Shown here in pieces: positions 1 through 11,200 of a DNA stretch of 64,000 nucleotides. The stretch's first letter is position 1. Each line of letters opens with the position of its first letter. The notes under the pieces were generated by a model. That model did no database searches, was not told the origin of the DNA, and saw nothing but the letters and a program-made list of their open reading frames with translations. Origin of the DNA: Promethearchaeota archaeon (GTDB lineage Archaea > Asgardarchaeota > Lokiarchaeia > Sigyniarchaeales > SOKP01); NCBI GenBank assembly GCA_016840165.1, contig JAEOSU010000009.1, forward strand, positions 1 through 64,000, in the 5' to 3' direction. The position numbers and the translations under genes were made by a program.

Positions 1-447
1 GATAATCTAAAGTGGTGGAACGGCAAAAGATGGCTTCTATCCGGCGATATAGGTTTCATGGATGAACATGGATTTATTGAAATAAGAGATAGGAAAAAAT
101 CTTTAATAAAAGTTTCAGGGCATTCAGTTTTCCCCAAAGAAGTTGAAGAACTTATGGGAGGCCATGAGATGGTTGATGAGGTAGCTGTAGCAGGATTACC
201 AGACGAATATACCGGTGAAGCTGTAAAAGCATGGGTTACACTTAAGCAGGGATTTAAAGCAGATCGCGATATCACTTCTGATCAGCTTAAAGAATGGTGT
301 ATTGAAAATATGGCGAAATGGAAATCACCAAAATACATTGAATTCGTACGTAATCTGCCTGTAAGTATGACTGGTAAAGTACAGAGAAGAGCTCTCCAAG
401 AAAAAGACCTTGAAAAGATTGAAAAAGGGAGACAGATAAAAGGATAA
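1..447 (+). CDS. C-terminal fragment of an AMP-binding acyl-CoA synthetase (5' truncated by window edge)
   Basis: Frame is open from base 1 (DNLKWWNGKRWLLSGDIGFMDEHGFIEIRDRKKSLIKVSGHSVFPKEVEE...SMTGKVQRR), matching the GD-G---RKK-IK-SG--V-P-EVE and TGKVQRR motifs of the ANL superfamily. Confidence 0.93.
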   Translation, partial: DNLKWWNGKRWLLSGDIGFMDEHGFIEIRDRKKSLIKVSGHSVFPKEVEELMGGHEMVDEVAVAGLPDEYTGEAVKAWVTLKQGFKADRDITSDQLKEWCIENMAKWKSPKYIEFVRNLPVSMTGKVQRRALQEKDLEKIEKGRQIKG

Positions 448-556
448 TTATTTCTTTTTTTTTTAATTTTTTATTTTTCATATTTCGTTTTGCATAAAGT
501 TAAATTAAATTAGTTTTATAATCTTAATAATTAAATCGGAAATCTGTGATCCCAGC

Positions 557-1441
557 ATGTCCGAAGCTTTTAAGCGAATAAGTTTAGCATGTCCTAAATG
601 TGGCATAGAAAAATCCGTTAAGGTCCCTTTGGAGCTATTTAATGGAAAGGGTTTTGGAATAATCAAAATACAAGTTCCACTTGGCGGTGTTTGTGAAAAA
701 CACAACTTTCTTGTGCTACTTAATAAAGAAGGTGCTGTTTTAGGATATGAAACATTCGATATGTTGGTATCAAAACCATCAGAAGCTGGAAAGGAAGAGG
801 GGTACCCAGAAGAGCCAAATTTACAGGAGGAACTACAACAATCTGAATCAAATTTACAGAAATATGTTAATAAGTTTGGATTCAATTGTATTGTTGGATA
901 TTTACATAGTAAACTTTTTGATTATCCCTCCTATCTCATATGTCGCGACGATGTGGAGGTACAAATCGATGAAATGGAAATATTGTTCAATGGCATTATC
1001 CCTCAAACTTATAGAAATTCTCATAAACTAAATGTTGTCTTATTTGATCCTGAAATTTATCCCCAACCAGGATATTATTATGCTCTGTCAAAAAACCGAC
1101 ATCAAGACGCATTCATTATCAACCCAAATCGTCATGTTATTAATGTTCCTTGGAAAACGAATATTGATTATGAAAAAGTAATGTTGCGAAATGCTTTAAG
1201 TGAGAATAACTCTCAAAATCAGGTCAAAAAACTATCAGAATATATTAATCACTTTATAAAAGATGTAGAACATACCGTCTTATTTTTAAAGAGTGTTAAA
1301 AAAATTAAAGAAAAAGATTTAATTAATAGTTTAAATCAAGCAAATCCCTTAACAACCTTTAATAAACCACGTCTACGATTAATCCGGGAATTCATAAGTA
1401 AGCAAATTACTCCTGAATTAGCCTCTAAAATTATAATCTAA
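557..1441 (+). CDS. Hypothetical protein with N-terminal CxxC-containing domain
   Basis: Long ORF of 294 aa with consistent codon usage; CPKCGIEKSV near the N-terminus; no family recognised. Confidence 0.8.
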   Translation: MSEAFKRISLACPKCGIEKSVKVPLELFNGKGFGIIKIQVPLGGVCEKHNFLVLLNKEGAVLGYETFDMLVSKPSEAGKEEGYPEEPNLQEELQQSESNLQKYVNKFGFNCIVGYLHSKLFDYPSYLICRDDVEVQIDEMEILFNGIIPQTYRNSHKLNVVLFDPEIYPQPGYYYALSKNRHQDAFIINPNRHVINVPWKTNIDYEKVMLRNALSENNSQNQVKKLSEYINHFIKDVEHTVLFLKSVKKIKEKDLINSLNQANPLTTFNKPRLRLIREFISKQITPELASKIII

Positions 1442-1452
1442 TCTCTTTCTGC

Positions 1453-3078
1453 TTATATATTTAGTCTTTTATGGGTTTTTCCCATTATTTTGTAGATGTT
1501 TATAAATTCGCTGTACAAATTATCATATGTTTCTCTATTTTCAGGATTCGGTGTATAGACATTTGCAACTTCACAACAACTCTGAACTTCATCCCATTTG
1601 AGATATCCCAGTCCAACTGATGCCATAAATGCCGCTCCACGAGCATTTGCTTGTATCGGATCCTTATTTTGACGTATTTTCCTATTTAATACATCTGCAA
1701 AAATCTGACACCATATGTTGCTGGTTGCCCCCCCTCCAATAATGGTTATTTCTGGCATTACTACATCCTTCTTTGTCATTCCTGGAGTAACTTTCATTTT
1801 TTCTTTTTGAATAAATTTTTCCACATAGGTGAGCAACCATTTTATATTATATGCGACTCCCTCAAATATTGCACGAATTATATGAGCTCGTGACATCTCT
1901 AATGAGAGATTATACAACCCGCCGCGAACAGAATGGTCATCAACAGGGGCTCTTTCTCCAAAAAGCCATGGTGTAAAGATTAGATTATTTGATCCTGCTG
2001 GAGTCTCTTCCACTATTCTATCAAAGATTTTATAGACATCGGGAACGGCCTCTTCTCTTAGGAGCTCGTCTTTATGGTATAATATCTTATCCCTAAGGAA
2101 TTGCAATGCTCCCCCCGCTATCTCTTGTTCATTAATAATCATATATTTACCTGGGATAGCTGCAGGAACGCTAGCCATATTATGGAAAATATCTGTTTTT
2201 TTGAATGGTACATGGCATAGTAACCAATCAGAAGTACCAACATATATATGACCTTCATAATCCCCTACTGCTCCAGAGCCTATTGTTGCTCCATATAAAT
2301 CGGGTGCTCCCATTATGACCTTCGTATCCTTATTTAAACCAAGTTCATCTGAAACTTCTTTACTCACTGTTCCTAATACATCAGTAGACCACTTTAAATC
2401 TGTTGGAAATTTGTCCGGATCAAGCTTTAACTTCTTTATTAATTTCTTTGAATATTTTATATCATGAATTTTCCTGATATCTGTAATCCAGTGCATTTGA
2501 ATAGAAGCATAAGAGGCAGCAAATTTACCTGTGAGTTTAAAATTTATATAATCTTGTGGTTCTAAGAAATTGTAAGTTTTCTCATAAATATCCGGTTTAT
2601 TATATTTGATCCAAAGAATATGAGCTACTGGGTCCTTACCCGACAAGCTAGGACCGCCTGCTGTTCTTTTCATCCAACTTAGCATCTTAAATAAAGAATA
2701 TCCAGAGACTTGAAACAAACTTTTATGCAACTTTTTCATATAGGAGGCTCCGCGGGTATCCATCCATATGATCGAATTCATTAGATGATTTCCATCTTTA
2801 TCTACAGCAACAGTCCCACTCCATTGACTAGTATCGCACACACCCACAATATCATCAATTGAAACGGTTCCTTTATCAATAACTTGTTTTGAAGTTTTTA
2901 AAATAGCATTCCACCATTCCTCAGGGTCTTGCTCTGCCCCTCCTCCTTTTTCCAAATACAATGGAACCTCTTGGAATGCCCACTCAACCACCTCGCCTGT
3001 TGTGCTCACCAGCGCAGATTTAGGTCCTTGAGTCCCGTGATCGATTGCTAAAATATACTTTTTTTCTGAATTTAACAT
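1453..3078 (-). CDS. FGGY-family carbohydrate kinase (xylulokinase-like)
   Basis: 541 aa; YILAIDHGTQGPKSALV N-terminal ASKHA motif, SQWSGTVAVDKDG, GAPDLYGATIGSG, and C-terminal IIGGGATSNIWCQIFADVLNRKI. Confidence 0.92.
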   Translation of the reverse strand: MLNSEKKYILAIDHGTQGPKSALVSTTGEVVEWAFQEVPLYLEKGGGAEQDPEEWWNAILKTSKQVIDKGTVSIDDIVGVCDTSQWSGTVAVDKDGNHLMNSIIWMDTRGASYMKKLHKSLFQVSGYSLFKMLSWMKRTAGGPSLSGKDPVAHILWIKYNKPDIYEKTYNFLEPQDYINFKLTGKFAASYASIQMHWITDIRKIHDIKYSKKLIKKLKLDPDKFPTDLKWSTDVLGTVSKEVSDELGLNKDTKVIMGAPDLYGATIGSGAVGDYEGHIYVGTSDWLLCHVPFKKTDIFHNMASVPAAIPGKYMIINEQEIAGGALQFLRDKILYHKDELLREEAVPDVYKIFDRIVEETPAGSNNLIFTPWLFGERAPVDDHSVRGGLYNLSLEMSRAHIIRAIFEGVAYNIKWLLTYVEKFIQKEKMKVTPGMTKKDVVMPEITIIGGGATSNIWCQIFADVLNRKIRQNKDPIQANARGAAFMASVGLGYLKWDEVQSCCEVANVYTPNPENRETYDNLYSEFINIYKIMGKTHKRLNI

Positions 3079-3222
3079 AGTTAATATAAAAGTTCTAAAA
3101 CTAAATAAAGGTTTTTTGAATTATGACAAAAAAGGAAAATCAGTAATCTTCGTCGTAATTAAATTAATTAGTCTTTTTACTTTTTACTAGATAAGAATAA
3201 GGATCTTTTTAGAGGATTAGAT

Positions 3223-4623
3223 ATGGATTATGAAGAAAAAGTCACTAAAATAGAAAATATTGTAAGCCAACCATTAAAAAGATTTAAACCTGAAGAATTA
3301 AAAGGAATCATTGAAAGATACGAAAAAAATCACTCAAAGTCAAAGCAAGCATTTGAAAGAGCTCGAAAAGTTATTCCTGGAGGAGTTGAGCACAACTTAG
3401 CTTTTAATTATCCATTTCCTTTAACTAGTAAACGAGTTTACGATTGTTGGATGGAGACGGTTGATAATGTAACTTTACTAGATTATCTTATGTGCGGAGG
3501 TCCCATTATCCTAGGGCATAATTATAAACCATTGACCGAAAAAGTATTAGAGGTCATTAAAGAATCAGCTCCTTGCCATGGAATTACGAGCGAATATGAA
3601 TATTTAGCTGCGGAACAATTACAAAAACATTTTCCATCCTGTGAAAAAGTGCGATGGCTGCAGAGTGGAACAGAAGCAGATATGTTAGCTATACGGGTAG
3701 CTCGTGTATTTACAGGTAAAAAATACGTAATTAAAATTGGAGGAAGCTATCATGGTTGGTCTGATCAGCTACTTTATGACTTACATATACCAGGTACTGG
3801 AAGGATGGAGTCTCATGGAATTCCAAGGGATATTTATAAATATATTGATTCAGTCCCTCCAAATGATATTGAAGCTCTTCGTCAAATGTTTAAGGAAAAA
3901 AGAAAGGTTGCTGCGGTAATTATCGAACCAATGGGAGGCGAGAGCGGAGCTATTCCAGTTAGACCAGGGTATAACAAAGAAGTAGAAGAGTTATGCCGCG
4001 AAAATGAGACTCTACTAATATCGGATGAAGTAGTTTGTGCATTTAGATTGGATATGGGAGGCGGTCAAGCGTATTTTGGCTATACTCCTGATCTTTCAGT
4101 ATTTGGAAAGATAGTTGGTCATGGATATCCTTCGGCAGCAGCATTAGCGGGACGATCAGATGTTATGGCTACCGTTGCGGCAGGAGTTGGTGGAGGGGCC
4201 AAAAGAGCATATTGTGGTGGTACATTAGCAGCAAATCCGTTAACATGTGCTGCGGCATATTGGGCTATCAAATTTGTGGAAGAGACCAATGCTACTGAAA
4301 TTGCTGGTAAGGCAGCAACAAAATTATCAATAAGAATGAATGAAATTTTCGAAAAATATAATCTACCGTGGTTTTCCTACAACTTTGGTGGAACAGTCCA
4401 TTTCCATACCTCATGTGTGTTTGGTATTGATATAACGGATCCTAAACAAGCACCTCAAGTTAAAGAACGAAAAGAATTTATGGAACAAATGGGGGCTGCT
4501 TTAGTTGATCAGGAAATCATTTCCGTCTCAGGAAGTAGGTTTTATACTTGCATTCTTCATTCTGATGATATCATAAATCACACTATTCAAAAAGTAGATG
4601 CAATCTGTCAAAAGATTGAATAA
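3223..4623 (+). CDS. Class III aminotransferase (glutamate-1-semialdehyde aminotransferase-like)
   Basis: 466 aa; WLQSGTEADMLAIRVARVFTGKK, GGSYHGW, LLISDEVVCAFR, candidate PLP Lys in SVFGKIVGHGYPSAA. Confidence 0.92.
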   Translation: MDYEEKVTKIENIVSQPLKRFKPEELKGIIERYEKNHSKSKQAFERARKVIPGGVEHNLAFNYPFPLTSKRVYDCWMETVDNVTLLDYLMCGGPIILGHNYKPLTEKVLEVIKESAPCHGITSEYEYLAAEQLQKHFPSCEKVRWLQSGTEADMLAIRVARVFTGKKYVIKIGGSYHGWSDQLLYDLHIPGTGRMESHGIPRDIYKYIDSVPPNDIEALRQMFKEKRKVAAVIIEPMGGESGAIPVRPGYNKEVEELCRENETLLISDEVVCAFRLDMGGGQAYFGYTPDLSVFGKIVGHGYPSAAALAGRSDVMATVAAGVGGGAKRAYCGGTLAANPLTCAAAYWAIKFVEETNATEIAGKAATKLSIRMNEIFEKYNLPWFSYNFGGTVHFHTSCVFGIDITDPKQAPQVKERKEFMEQMGAALVDQEIISVSGSRFYTCILHSDDIINHTIQKVDAICQKIE

Positions 4624-4722
4624 TTAAAATAATACCATCTATTTTCTTTATAAACAACTACTAATTTCAAATTTAGTCAAAATAAAAATTAATAAAGCAT
4701 TTTGACCAACTTTATTTAGATA

Positions 4723-6237
4723 ATGTCGGATAGACCGAATATCTTATTTTTATTAAATGATCATCAGACCTATTATGGACATGGAGAGATGTCGGGAGGT
4801 CCAAAAATACAGAGACCTCATTTTAAAAAATTAGCTTCTCAAGGCATCGAATTTTCTCATGCATATACTGCATGTCCTTTATGTGGACCAGCAAGAAGAA
4901 CACTTTTAACTGGATTATATCCTCATAATCACCGAGAATTGAAGAATGAGGTAAATTTTCCTTTCGATAAAGAAACCTATCTGGATATTTTAGGAGATAA
5001 TGGATATGATAACTATTATTATGGTAAATGGCATGCTGGTCCTGGTACTGCCCATGATCATCAATGTGAGGGTTTTAGCTACCCAAATTATAACAACCCC
5101 CTTACTAAACCAGAGTATCGGGCATATTTAAAAAGAAAAGGACTCCCTTTACTAAAAGCTCGAATCGTTCGGAGTTTCTGGGATCTTGAATGGAAAGTTC
5201 CTAAAGAGTATGGGATGCAAATTGGCAAAGAATATACACCATTAAGCCTAAATTATGAAGAAGGTGCATTTGGCATAATGACTACTCCATTAGAAACCCA
5301 CGAATCCTTTTTTCTTGCTAATCTTGCTTGTGAGAAATTAAAAGAAATTTCCCAATTAGATAATCATAAACCATTCAATATGAGGGTTGATTTTTGGGGG
5401 CCACATATGCCATACTTTGTAACTCAAGAACTTTTGGATCTGTATAATCCTGAGGAAATCCCCATACACCCAAATTTTGAATCAGATTTAAGCAATAAAC
5501 CAGAGATATATAAATTCGATTTTTATTATCCTATTAGCAAGAATGGAAGACTTCTTTATCCTAATCCACTTCCGTGGTCAGAATGGCAAAAAGTTCTAGC
5601 GATAAGTTATGCTCATAATACTCTAATAGATCAAGCAGGAGGTTTAATTCTCAATACTTTAGAAAGGTTAGGATTAGATGACAATACTCTTGTAATTTGG
5701 ACAACTGATCATGGAGATGGGTTAGCATGTCATGGAGGTCATTTTGATAAATACTCGTATATGCCAGAAGAAATGCTAAGAATACCCTTAGCTATAAAAT
5801 ATCCAAAAAAAATTCCCTCAGGTCAAGTAAGCGACAATCTTGTGAGTAATATTGATATTGCACCAACCATTCTTGATGCTGCAGGATTAAGCTTCAAAAA
5901 TGAAGTCGATGGTACAAGTTTGTTACCTTTGTGTTCGCGAGAAGATCATGAATGGAGGGAAGATCTCATGTGTGAAACCCATGGACACCATGGTCAAACT
6001 CATATAGGTAGAGCAATTCTAACAAAAAGCTACAAATATATTTTTAATTATAAGGATATGGATGAGTTATATGACTTAAAAATTGATCCCTATGAATTAA
6101 ATAATCTTATCTATGATGATAAGCAAAAAGAATTACTTGAAAATATGAAAAGTAGATTAAACAAATGGCGTTCAATAACAAATGATGAGATGGATAGAGC
6201 AACATTAAGAAAAATTGTGTCAGGAAAGATTCAATAA
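4723..6237 (+). CDS. Cys-type sulfatase
   Basis: 504 aa; RPNILFLLNDHQ, formylglycine motif CGPARRTLLTGLYPHN (CxPxR), WTTDHGDGLACHGGHFDK, and DGTSLLPL near the C-terminus; no signal peptide apparent. Confidence 0.92.
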   Translation: MSDRPNILFLLNDHQTYYGHGEMSGGPKIQRPHFKKLASQGIEFSHAYTACPLCGPARRTLLTGLYPHNHRELKNEVNFPFDKETYLDILGDNGYDNYYYGKWHAGPGTAHDHQCEGFSYPNYNNPLTKPEYRAYLKRKGLPLLKARIVRSFWDLEWKVPKEYGMQIGKEYTPLSLNYEEGAFGIMTTPLETHESFFLANLACEKLKEISQLDNHKPFNMRVDFWGPHMPYFVTQELLDLYNPEEIPIHPNFESDLSNKPEIYKFDFYYPISKNGRLLYPNPLPWSEWQKVLAISYAHNTLIDQAGGLILNTLERLGLDDNTLVIWTTDHGDGLACHGGHFDKYSYMPEEMLRIPLAIKYPKKIPSGQVSDNLVSNIDIAPTILDAAGLSFKNEVDGTSLLPLCSREDHEWREDLMCETHGHHGQTHIGRAILTKSYKYIFNYKDMDELYDLKIDPYELNNLIYDDKQKELLENMKSRLNKWRSITNDEMDRATLRKIVSGKIQ

Positions 6238-6369
6238 GTTTTAGATTATGTCATACTATACGTAGAATTATTTAGGACCATACTTTATTTTTCTTTACAG
6301 TACAATTATTCAACAGCAAAACCACTTAACTATTAAAGGTAATTAATTAATAAAATCCTAAACAAGTCT

Positions 6370-8496
6370 GTGAAAATTCATAAATCTATAATTTATGCAA
6401 TAGTAAAACAAATTTCATATGAGACTTTATTAGAAGAATTTCTTCAATACAGATCTGATGCGACTAATCGATTAGTTCAGAAATTTAGTAAAAATAGTAA
6501 AAGAATAAAATTAAAACTTCTTTCTAATAAAATATTTAATAGTATTATCTTGATAATTCAACCTATTTTTCTATTATTTACTTATATAAGCTTAGATCAG
6601 ACTATAACTGGAGATAGACACTTCCAAATTATATTATTTGCAAAAGCCATAAATTTGGAATTTTTTTTTGTTTTACAATTCTTTAACTTTCTATTATTAG
6701 GTATTTTTAATTTGAGTAGCATTATGTCCGGCAGAAATTTCGATTGGATTAATACTCTTCCTTTATCTCGTAAAGAATTGAAAAAATTATTTTTCTACTC
6801 TATCTACCACAATCTAAATTTACCAATCATAACAAATATGGTGACTTTTCCGATAATAATGCTTCTAGCTACTCAAAATTTTCTGGTTTTATTAGTTTCT
6901 ATAGGGGTATCAATTCTAAATAGTATCTTTACTCTCTCAATATTAATTATTTTAGGCGAAAAAATTGTTAAATTCATGATAAAGCATAAATCAAAGTCGA
7001 GAAAACCGCTATTCACTCAATTGATTAATTCTTTTAGTTATGTTATAATAATCTTTGGAGGTATTTATATTATTGAAATTGTAATGAATTTAATTGTCTC
7101 TTTCATATTAAATTTACCACAACTTAATTATTCTCCATTCTATAACATGATATTATTCTTGATACCATTTCCTTCTAATGTAAGTTATTTCATATTGATC
7201 TTTACAAATATACCTTCAATGCACATTATTTTTTGGCTTAACTTAATTTATGGTTTAGGATTATACTTAATTACAATATACTTTCTTCTTCGTAGATCAT
7301 TTAAATCGGTCGGTACCGTATTTTCACAAAAATTTAATCTAAGCGGATATGGTTCAGAAGAAAAGGATGAGTTTACAATTAATGTGAAATCCCATTATAA
7401 AGCATTTATTCGAAAAGACTTATTAATTGCTTCAAGAGATATCCAAACATCAATGAGTTTTATAATGCCCCTAATCATGTCTATAACCTTTACCTTTTTC
7501 TTTAATTTTAGTTTAATGAGTGGCAATATACCACTAACAAATATTTTATTTATAGATAACTGGTTGGTAATACTGGGATTTGCTCCCATCATTTCTGCCA
7601 TAATTGTAAATAGTATTTTAACTATTGATGAATTAGGAAGGACGGTTATGGATACACTACCTATTATCCGTCGAGAGCAAGCAAGGTCAAAACTTACCAT
7701 CATACTTTTAATACAAATACTTTCTGTTCTCTCTCCAACAGTTATTTATCTGTTCCATGATAGATTTTTTGATTTCTTCTTAGCTTTTTTGAGTGCTGTC
7801 CCTATTGTTTTGATATATTCGATCGTCACTTACCTATTAAGAATACGTTATTTTGGAAGGAAAAAATATTATTATACACTTAATGAAGTTTGGCCTGAGA
7901 ATAAAGTAGGAAAATGGACTTTAATTTTCACTGTAAATTACCTGTTTTATATAATTATTTTTGAAATCTCCTATTTTTTATTTTTAGTTTTTGGTTTTTT
8001 CATTTTTTTAGTTAGTGAAATAATCCTTTCCATAGTTATTATTCTCTTTTTAAAAAGCAGATTTGATAAATATTTCCCTATGGATTCAAAAAGAAAGTGG
8101 AGTTTAGGAATCGCAATTTTCCTATTATATTGTTACGTATTATTCAATATTTTCTTATTTAGCACAATTATATCATTCCCAATTGGTATTATTTCTTTAT
8201 CAGCATTAATAATTTTATCGGGATGCATTTTAATTGTGAAATTTCTTATAAAACAAAGGAATAAAAATAAAATCATAATGAGAAAACAAAGATCTCCAAA
8301 AATGATGAGAATAAGTGACAAAAAGATAAATAAATCAGTTATTTTTCTGAGTTTGGCAGTCTTATTTTTCATAGGTAGTTTAATTCCACGATTTGGTAAC
8401 TTTTTGCCATTTGCCCATTTGCTTATGGGTGCTTTTTTAATCCAACTTGGAATTTTAATATTCTATATCGCGTTTAAAATAAAAGGACGCAATTGA
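6370..8496 (+). CDS. Polytopic membrane protein, ABC-2 permease-like
   Basis: 708 aa with many hydrophobic segments; GTG start; no ATPase gene adjacent. Confidence 0.75.
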   Translation: MKIHKSIIYAIVKQISYETLLEEFLQYRSDATNRLVQKFSKNSKRIKLKLLSNKIFNSIILIIQPIFLLFTYISLDQTITGDRHFQIILFAKAINLEFFFVLQFFNFLLLGIFNLSSIMSGRNFDWINTLPLSRKELKKLFFYSIYHNLNLPIITNMVTFPIIMLLATQNFLVLLVSIGVSILNSIFTLSILIILGEKIVKFMIKHKSKSRKPLFTQLINSFSYVIIIFGGIYIIEIVMNLIVSFILNLPQLNYSPFYNMILFLIPFPSNVSYFILIFTNIPSMHIIFWLNLIYGLGLYLITIYFLLRRSFKSVGTVFSQKFNLSGYGSEEKDEFTINVKSHYKAFIRKDLLIASRDIQTSMSFIMPLIMSITFTFFFNFSLMSGNIPLTNILFIDNWLVILGFAPIISAIIVNSILTIDELGRTVMDTLPIIRREQARSKLTIILLIQILSVLSPTVIYLFHDRFFDFFLAFLSAVPIVLIYSIVTYLLRIRYFGRKKYYYTLNEVWPENKVGKWTLIFTVNYLFYIIIFEISYFLFLVFGFFIFLVSEIILSIVIILFLKSRFDKYFPMDSKRKWSLGIAIFLLYCYVLFNIFLFSTIISFPIGIISLSALIILSGCILIVKFLIKQRNKNKIIMRKQRSPKMMRISDKKINKSVIFLSLAVLFFIGSLIPRFGNFLPFAHLLMGAFLIQLGILIFYIAFKIKGRN

Positions 8497-8577
8497 ATGA
8501 ATTTTAAAAATAAGCCATTAGTCAACTAAATTAAAAGAACCTTTTAATTTGAAATTTAATTTTATATCAGATAGGAA

Positions 8578-9612
8578 GTGGTTACTATGGCAAAGCAAAT
8601 TGAAATAATAAAACCTTCAAATCTATTTAATGAAGATGGAACTCTCGTTCAACAAGGATGGGCACGAAAACCTATATTAAATTATAATAAAGAAAATATT
8701 GGAAAAGGCTGGAGCAGAATTAAAGAATGGGATCATTATTCCATATTGAACAAGGAGTTTGGATTTCAACTCACAATAGGAGATATTGGATATTTAACTC
8801 AAATGAGTTATGTGTGGCTTGATTTCAAAAAAAAGGAAAGATTCGGACGCTCAATTATGAAATTCTTTACTAAATCAAAAATCCTACCCCTAAGTTCTAC
8901 AGAAGACAGTATAATTGAATTTCCAACCGAAAAATTTAGTTCAATAATGGAGAAGAGAGGAAATAAGAGAATTCTCACTATAAAAGATGATACATTTTTG
9001 GAAAAGGGTATAGATGGGACAATTACTCTTACTGATAATCCCGATTGGGATAATACAGTTGTAGTTACAGGGTATAAGGAAGATCCAAAACGATTCTACT
9101 ACAACCATAAGATTAATATGATGCCCGCTGAGGGAGAAATCTCGTTAGGTGATAAATCTTATAGTTTTCAACCAGACACTTCTTTTGGTCTAATGGACTG
9201 GGGGCGGGGAATATGGCCGTATAAAACCCATTGGTTATGGGGTTCTGCTTGTGGTATGGTTGATGGAGTACCAGTTGCGTTCAATATTGGTTATGGGTTT
9301 GGGGATCTTTCAAATCATACTGAAAATATTATCTTTTATAACGGTAAAGCACATAAAATCGATGAGGTAACCTTTCATCACGAAAATCGTGATCCAACAA
9401 AACCTTGGGAATTTACTAGTAATGATAATCGATTTACTATGACTTTAGACCCATTAATCCCTCATACAGAAAAAATAAATTTTGGGTTAATTTATCTCAA
9501 CTCCTCGTTAATGCACGGCCTTTATTCTGGGAAATTAGTTTTAGATAATGGTGAAAAGTTGGAAATTAAGAACATGCTCGGTCATGCCGAAGATATCTAT
9601 TGGCGTTGGTAG
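8578..9612 (+). CDS. DUF2804 family protein
   Basis: 344 aa; GWSRIKEWDHYSILNKEFGFQLTIGDIGY and FGLMDWGRGIWPYKTHWLWGSACG pattern typical of DUF2804; ATG at 8587 may be the real start. Confidence 0.8.
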   Translation: MVTMAKQIEIIKPSNLFNEDGTLVQQGWARKPILNYNKENIGKGWSRIKEWDHYSILNKEFGFQLTIGDIGYLTQMSYVWLDFKKKERFGRSIMKFFTKSKILPLSSTEDSIIEFPTEKFSSIMEKRGNKRILTIKDDTFLEKGIDGTITLTDNPDWDNTVVVTGYKEDPKRFYYNHKINMMPAEGEISLGDKSYSFQPDTSFGLMDWGRGIWPYKTHWLWGSACGMVDGVPVAFNIGYGFGDLSNHTENIIFYNGKAHKIDEVTFHHENRDPTKPWEFTSNDNRFTMTLDPLIPHTEKINFGLIYLNSSLMHGLYSGKLVLDNGEKLEIKNMLGHAEDIYWRW

Positions 9613-9750
9613 TGCTTTTACTATATTTTCTTTCTATTATTTAATAAATTTCTGATTTCAATCCGATTTTAATTTAAAGAAGAAATATTTTTTTAGTATT
9701 AAAAATTAAAAACAAGCAGTAATAATCAAAAACAACATTCAATTAAGAAG

Positions 9751-10425
9751 ATGCGGATTTACGTATTCGCTCCCCATCCCGATGATGAAGTTTTTGGAGC
9801 GGGAGGTCCTATTTTAAAGTGGTTAGAGGAAGATCATGAAGTTTTTATAATTTGGCTTACTGATGGACGAGCAGGCTATAGAAAGTCTAGAGAACTTGGT
9901 ACTCTAATTGATAATGAAGAGACCAGAATAACTGAAGAACAATTAGCAGAAAAAAGATTAGCTGAAGCTGCTGCTTCTGCAAAAGTTCTCGGAATAAAAC
10001 CTGAAAATTGTTCCTTTTTAAAATATCATGATAGAGATTTACAAAATCATGTATATGACGCTGTGGAGAAGGTTGCCAGAATTATAAAAAATCCTGATAG
10101 ATTCGTAATTTCCAGTACAAATAATGAACATCCTGACCATCAAGCAACTCATGATATTGCCGTAAAAGTAGCAGAAAAATTAAACTTAAAGGACATAGAA
10201 TTTTACGTATATGCTTATCACACCGCTCTAAAAGCTAATGCGGAGCATCTTGTAACTGTTAGATTTGGAAATCTGCGATTCAAAGCACTCGAAGCTTTGA
10301 AAAAACATCGTTCCCAATTTTTCACACCGGATTTAGAATGGCAAAGTAAATGGGTGGAAGGGAAAAGAAGAGATTATTATGGTCGCTATAAATTAGCGGA
10401 TAAAGGAAAGTTCTATAATTTCTGA
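9751..10425 (+). CDS. PIG-L (LmbE-like) family deacetylase
   Basis: 224 aa; APHPDDEVFGAGG at the N-terminus and NNEHPDHQATHD. Confidence 0.95.
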   Translation: MRIYVFAPHPDDEVFGAGGPILKWLEEDHEVFIIWLTDGRAGYRKSRELGTLIDNEETRITEEQLAEKRLAEAAASAKVLGIKPENCSFLKYHDRDLQNHVYDAVEKVARIIKNPDRFVISSTNNEHPDHQATHDIAVKVAEKLNLKDIEFYVYAYHTALKANAEHLVTVRFGNLRFKALEALKKHRSQFFTPDLEWQSKWVEGKRRDYYGRYKLADKGKFYNF

Positions 10426-10447
10426 AATATTTTTATAGGCAATAAAG

Positions 10448-11200
10448 ATGTATGAAAAATCATTGCTAAAAGAAGCAGCCAAGATAATTCAAAAAGAAAA
10501 TGATATAGTAGTTTTCACCGGAGCTGGCTCTTCAACTGAATCTGGTATTGCAGACTTTAGAAGTGAAGGTGGTTTATGGTCAAGATACGATCCTTCAATC
10601 TATGCGAATTACTTTTACTTCTTAAAGGATCCGACTAAATTCTGGGAAATGCATAACGATTTAGTCGACATCCTGGTAAAAGCAGAGCCTAATGATATTC
10701 ATTTAGGCGTAGTAGCATTAGAAAAATTAGGTAAAGTAAGTGCTATTATTACTCAAAATATAGATTCTCTGCATCAAAAAGCTGGAAGTGGTTCTTACAG
10801 TGATATTCCAATATATGAATTACATGGAACCTATAGGAAATTAGAATGTATTGAATGTAAAAATGAATATCACTTCGAAGAAATCGAGACAAAGAATATT
10901 CAATATCCCGTTTGTAAATGTGGGGGTTTAATTAAGCCTAAAGTTGTATTATTTGGTGAAGCCTTACCTGCGGGTGTATTAGATGCTGCAATGAACGCTG
11001 CACAAAATTGCGATTGTTTTCTGATGATTGGTAGTTCCTTATTAGTATCCCCCGCAAATTTCTTACCCCCAATTGCTAAACAAAGTGGAGCAAAAGTAAT
11101 TTTTATTAATCGAGATCCCACTCCAATGGATGACATCGCAGATGTCTTTTTAAAAGGTAACGGTGGAGAAATACTTTCCGAGATAATTAGCTTGTTATAA
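10448..11200 (+). CDS. Sir2-type NAD-dependent protein deacylase
   Basis: 250 aa; VVFTGAGSSTESGIADFRSEGGLW, ITQNIDSLHQKAGS, ELHGT, zinc cysteines C-x2-C...C-x-C, and PKVVLFGEALP. Confidence 0.97.
   Translation: MYEKSLLKEAAKIIQKENDIVVFTGAGSSTESGIADFRSEGGLWSRYDPSIYANYFYFLKDPTKFWEMHNDLVDILVKAEPNDIHLGVVALEKLGKVSAIITQNIDSLHQKAGSGSYSDIPIYELHGTYRKLECIECKNEYHFEEIETKNIQYPVCKCGGLIKPKVVLFGEALPAGVLDAAMNAAQNCDCFLMIGSSLLVSPANFLPPIAKQSGAKVIFINRDPTPMDDIADVFLKGNGGEILSEIISLL

Noticed and set aside
430-480. T-rich stretch after the acyl-CoA synthetase as a specific terminator
   Set aside because: Poly-T tracts are common throughout this AT-rich DNA; plausible archaeal terminator but not separable from background.
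505-885. 126-aa minus-strand ORF
   Set aside because: Fully antisense to the 557-1441 gene; low-complexity Ser/Pro/Ile composition typical of shadow ORFs. The same applies to 287-481, 747-1031, 7395-7703, 8133-8372, 10900-11136, 17193-17393, 17902-18138, 19711-19962, 21547-21795, 22771-23031, 22973-23203, 26563-26826, 48462-48764 and 56456-56767.
6370-8496. Complete ABC transporter system
   Set aside because: Permease-like membrane protein only; no Walker A/B ATPase gene beside it.
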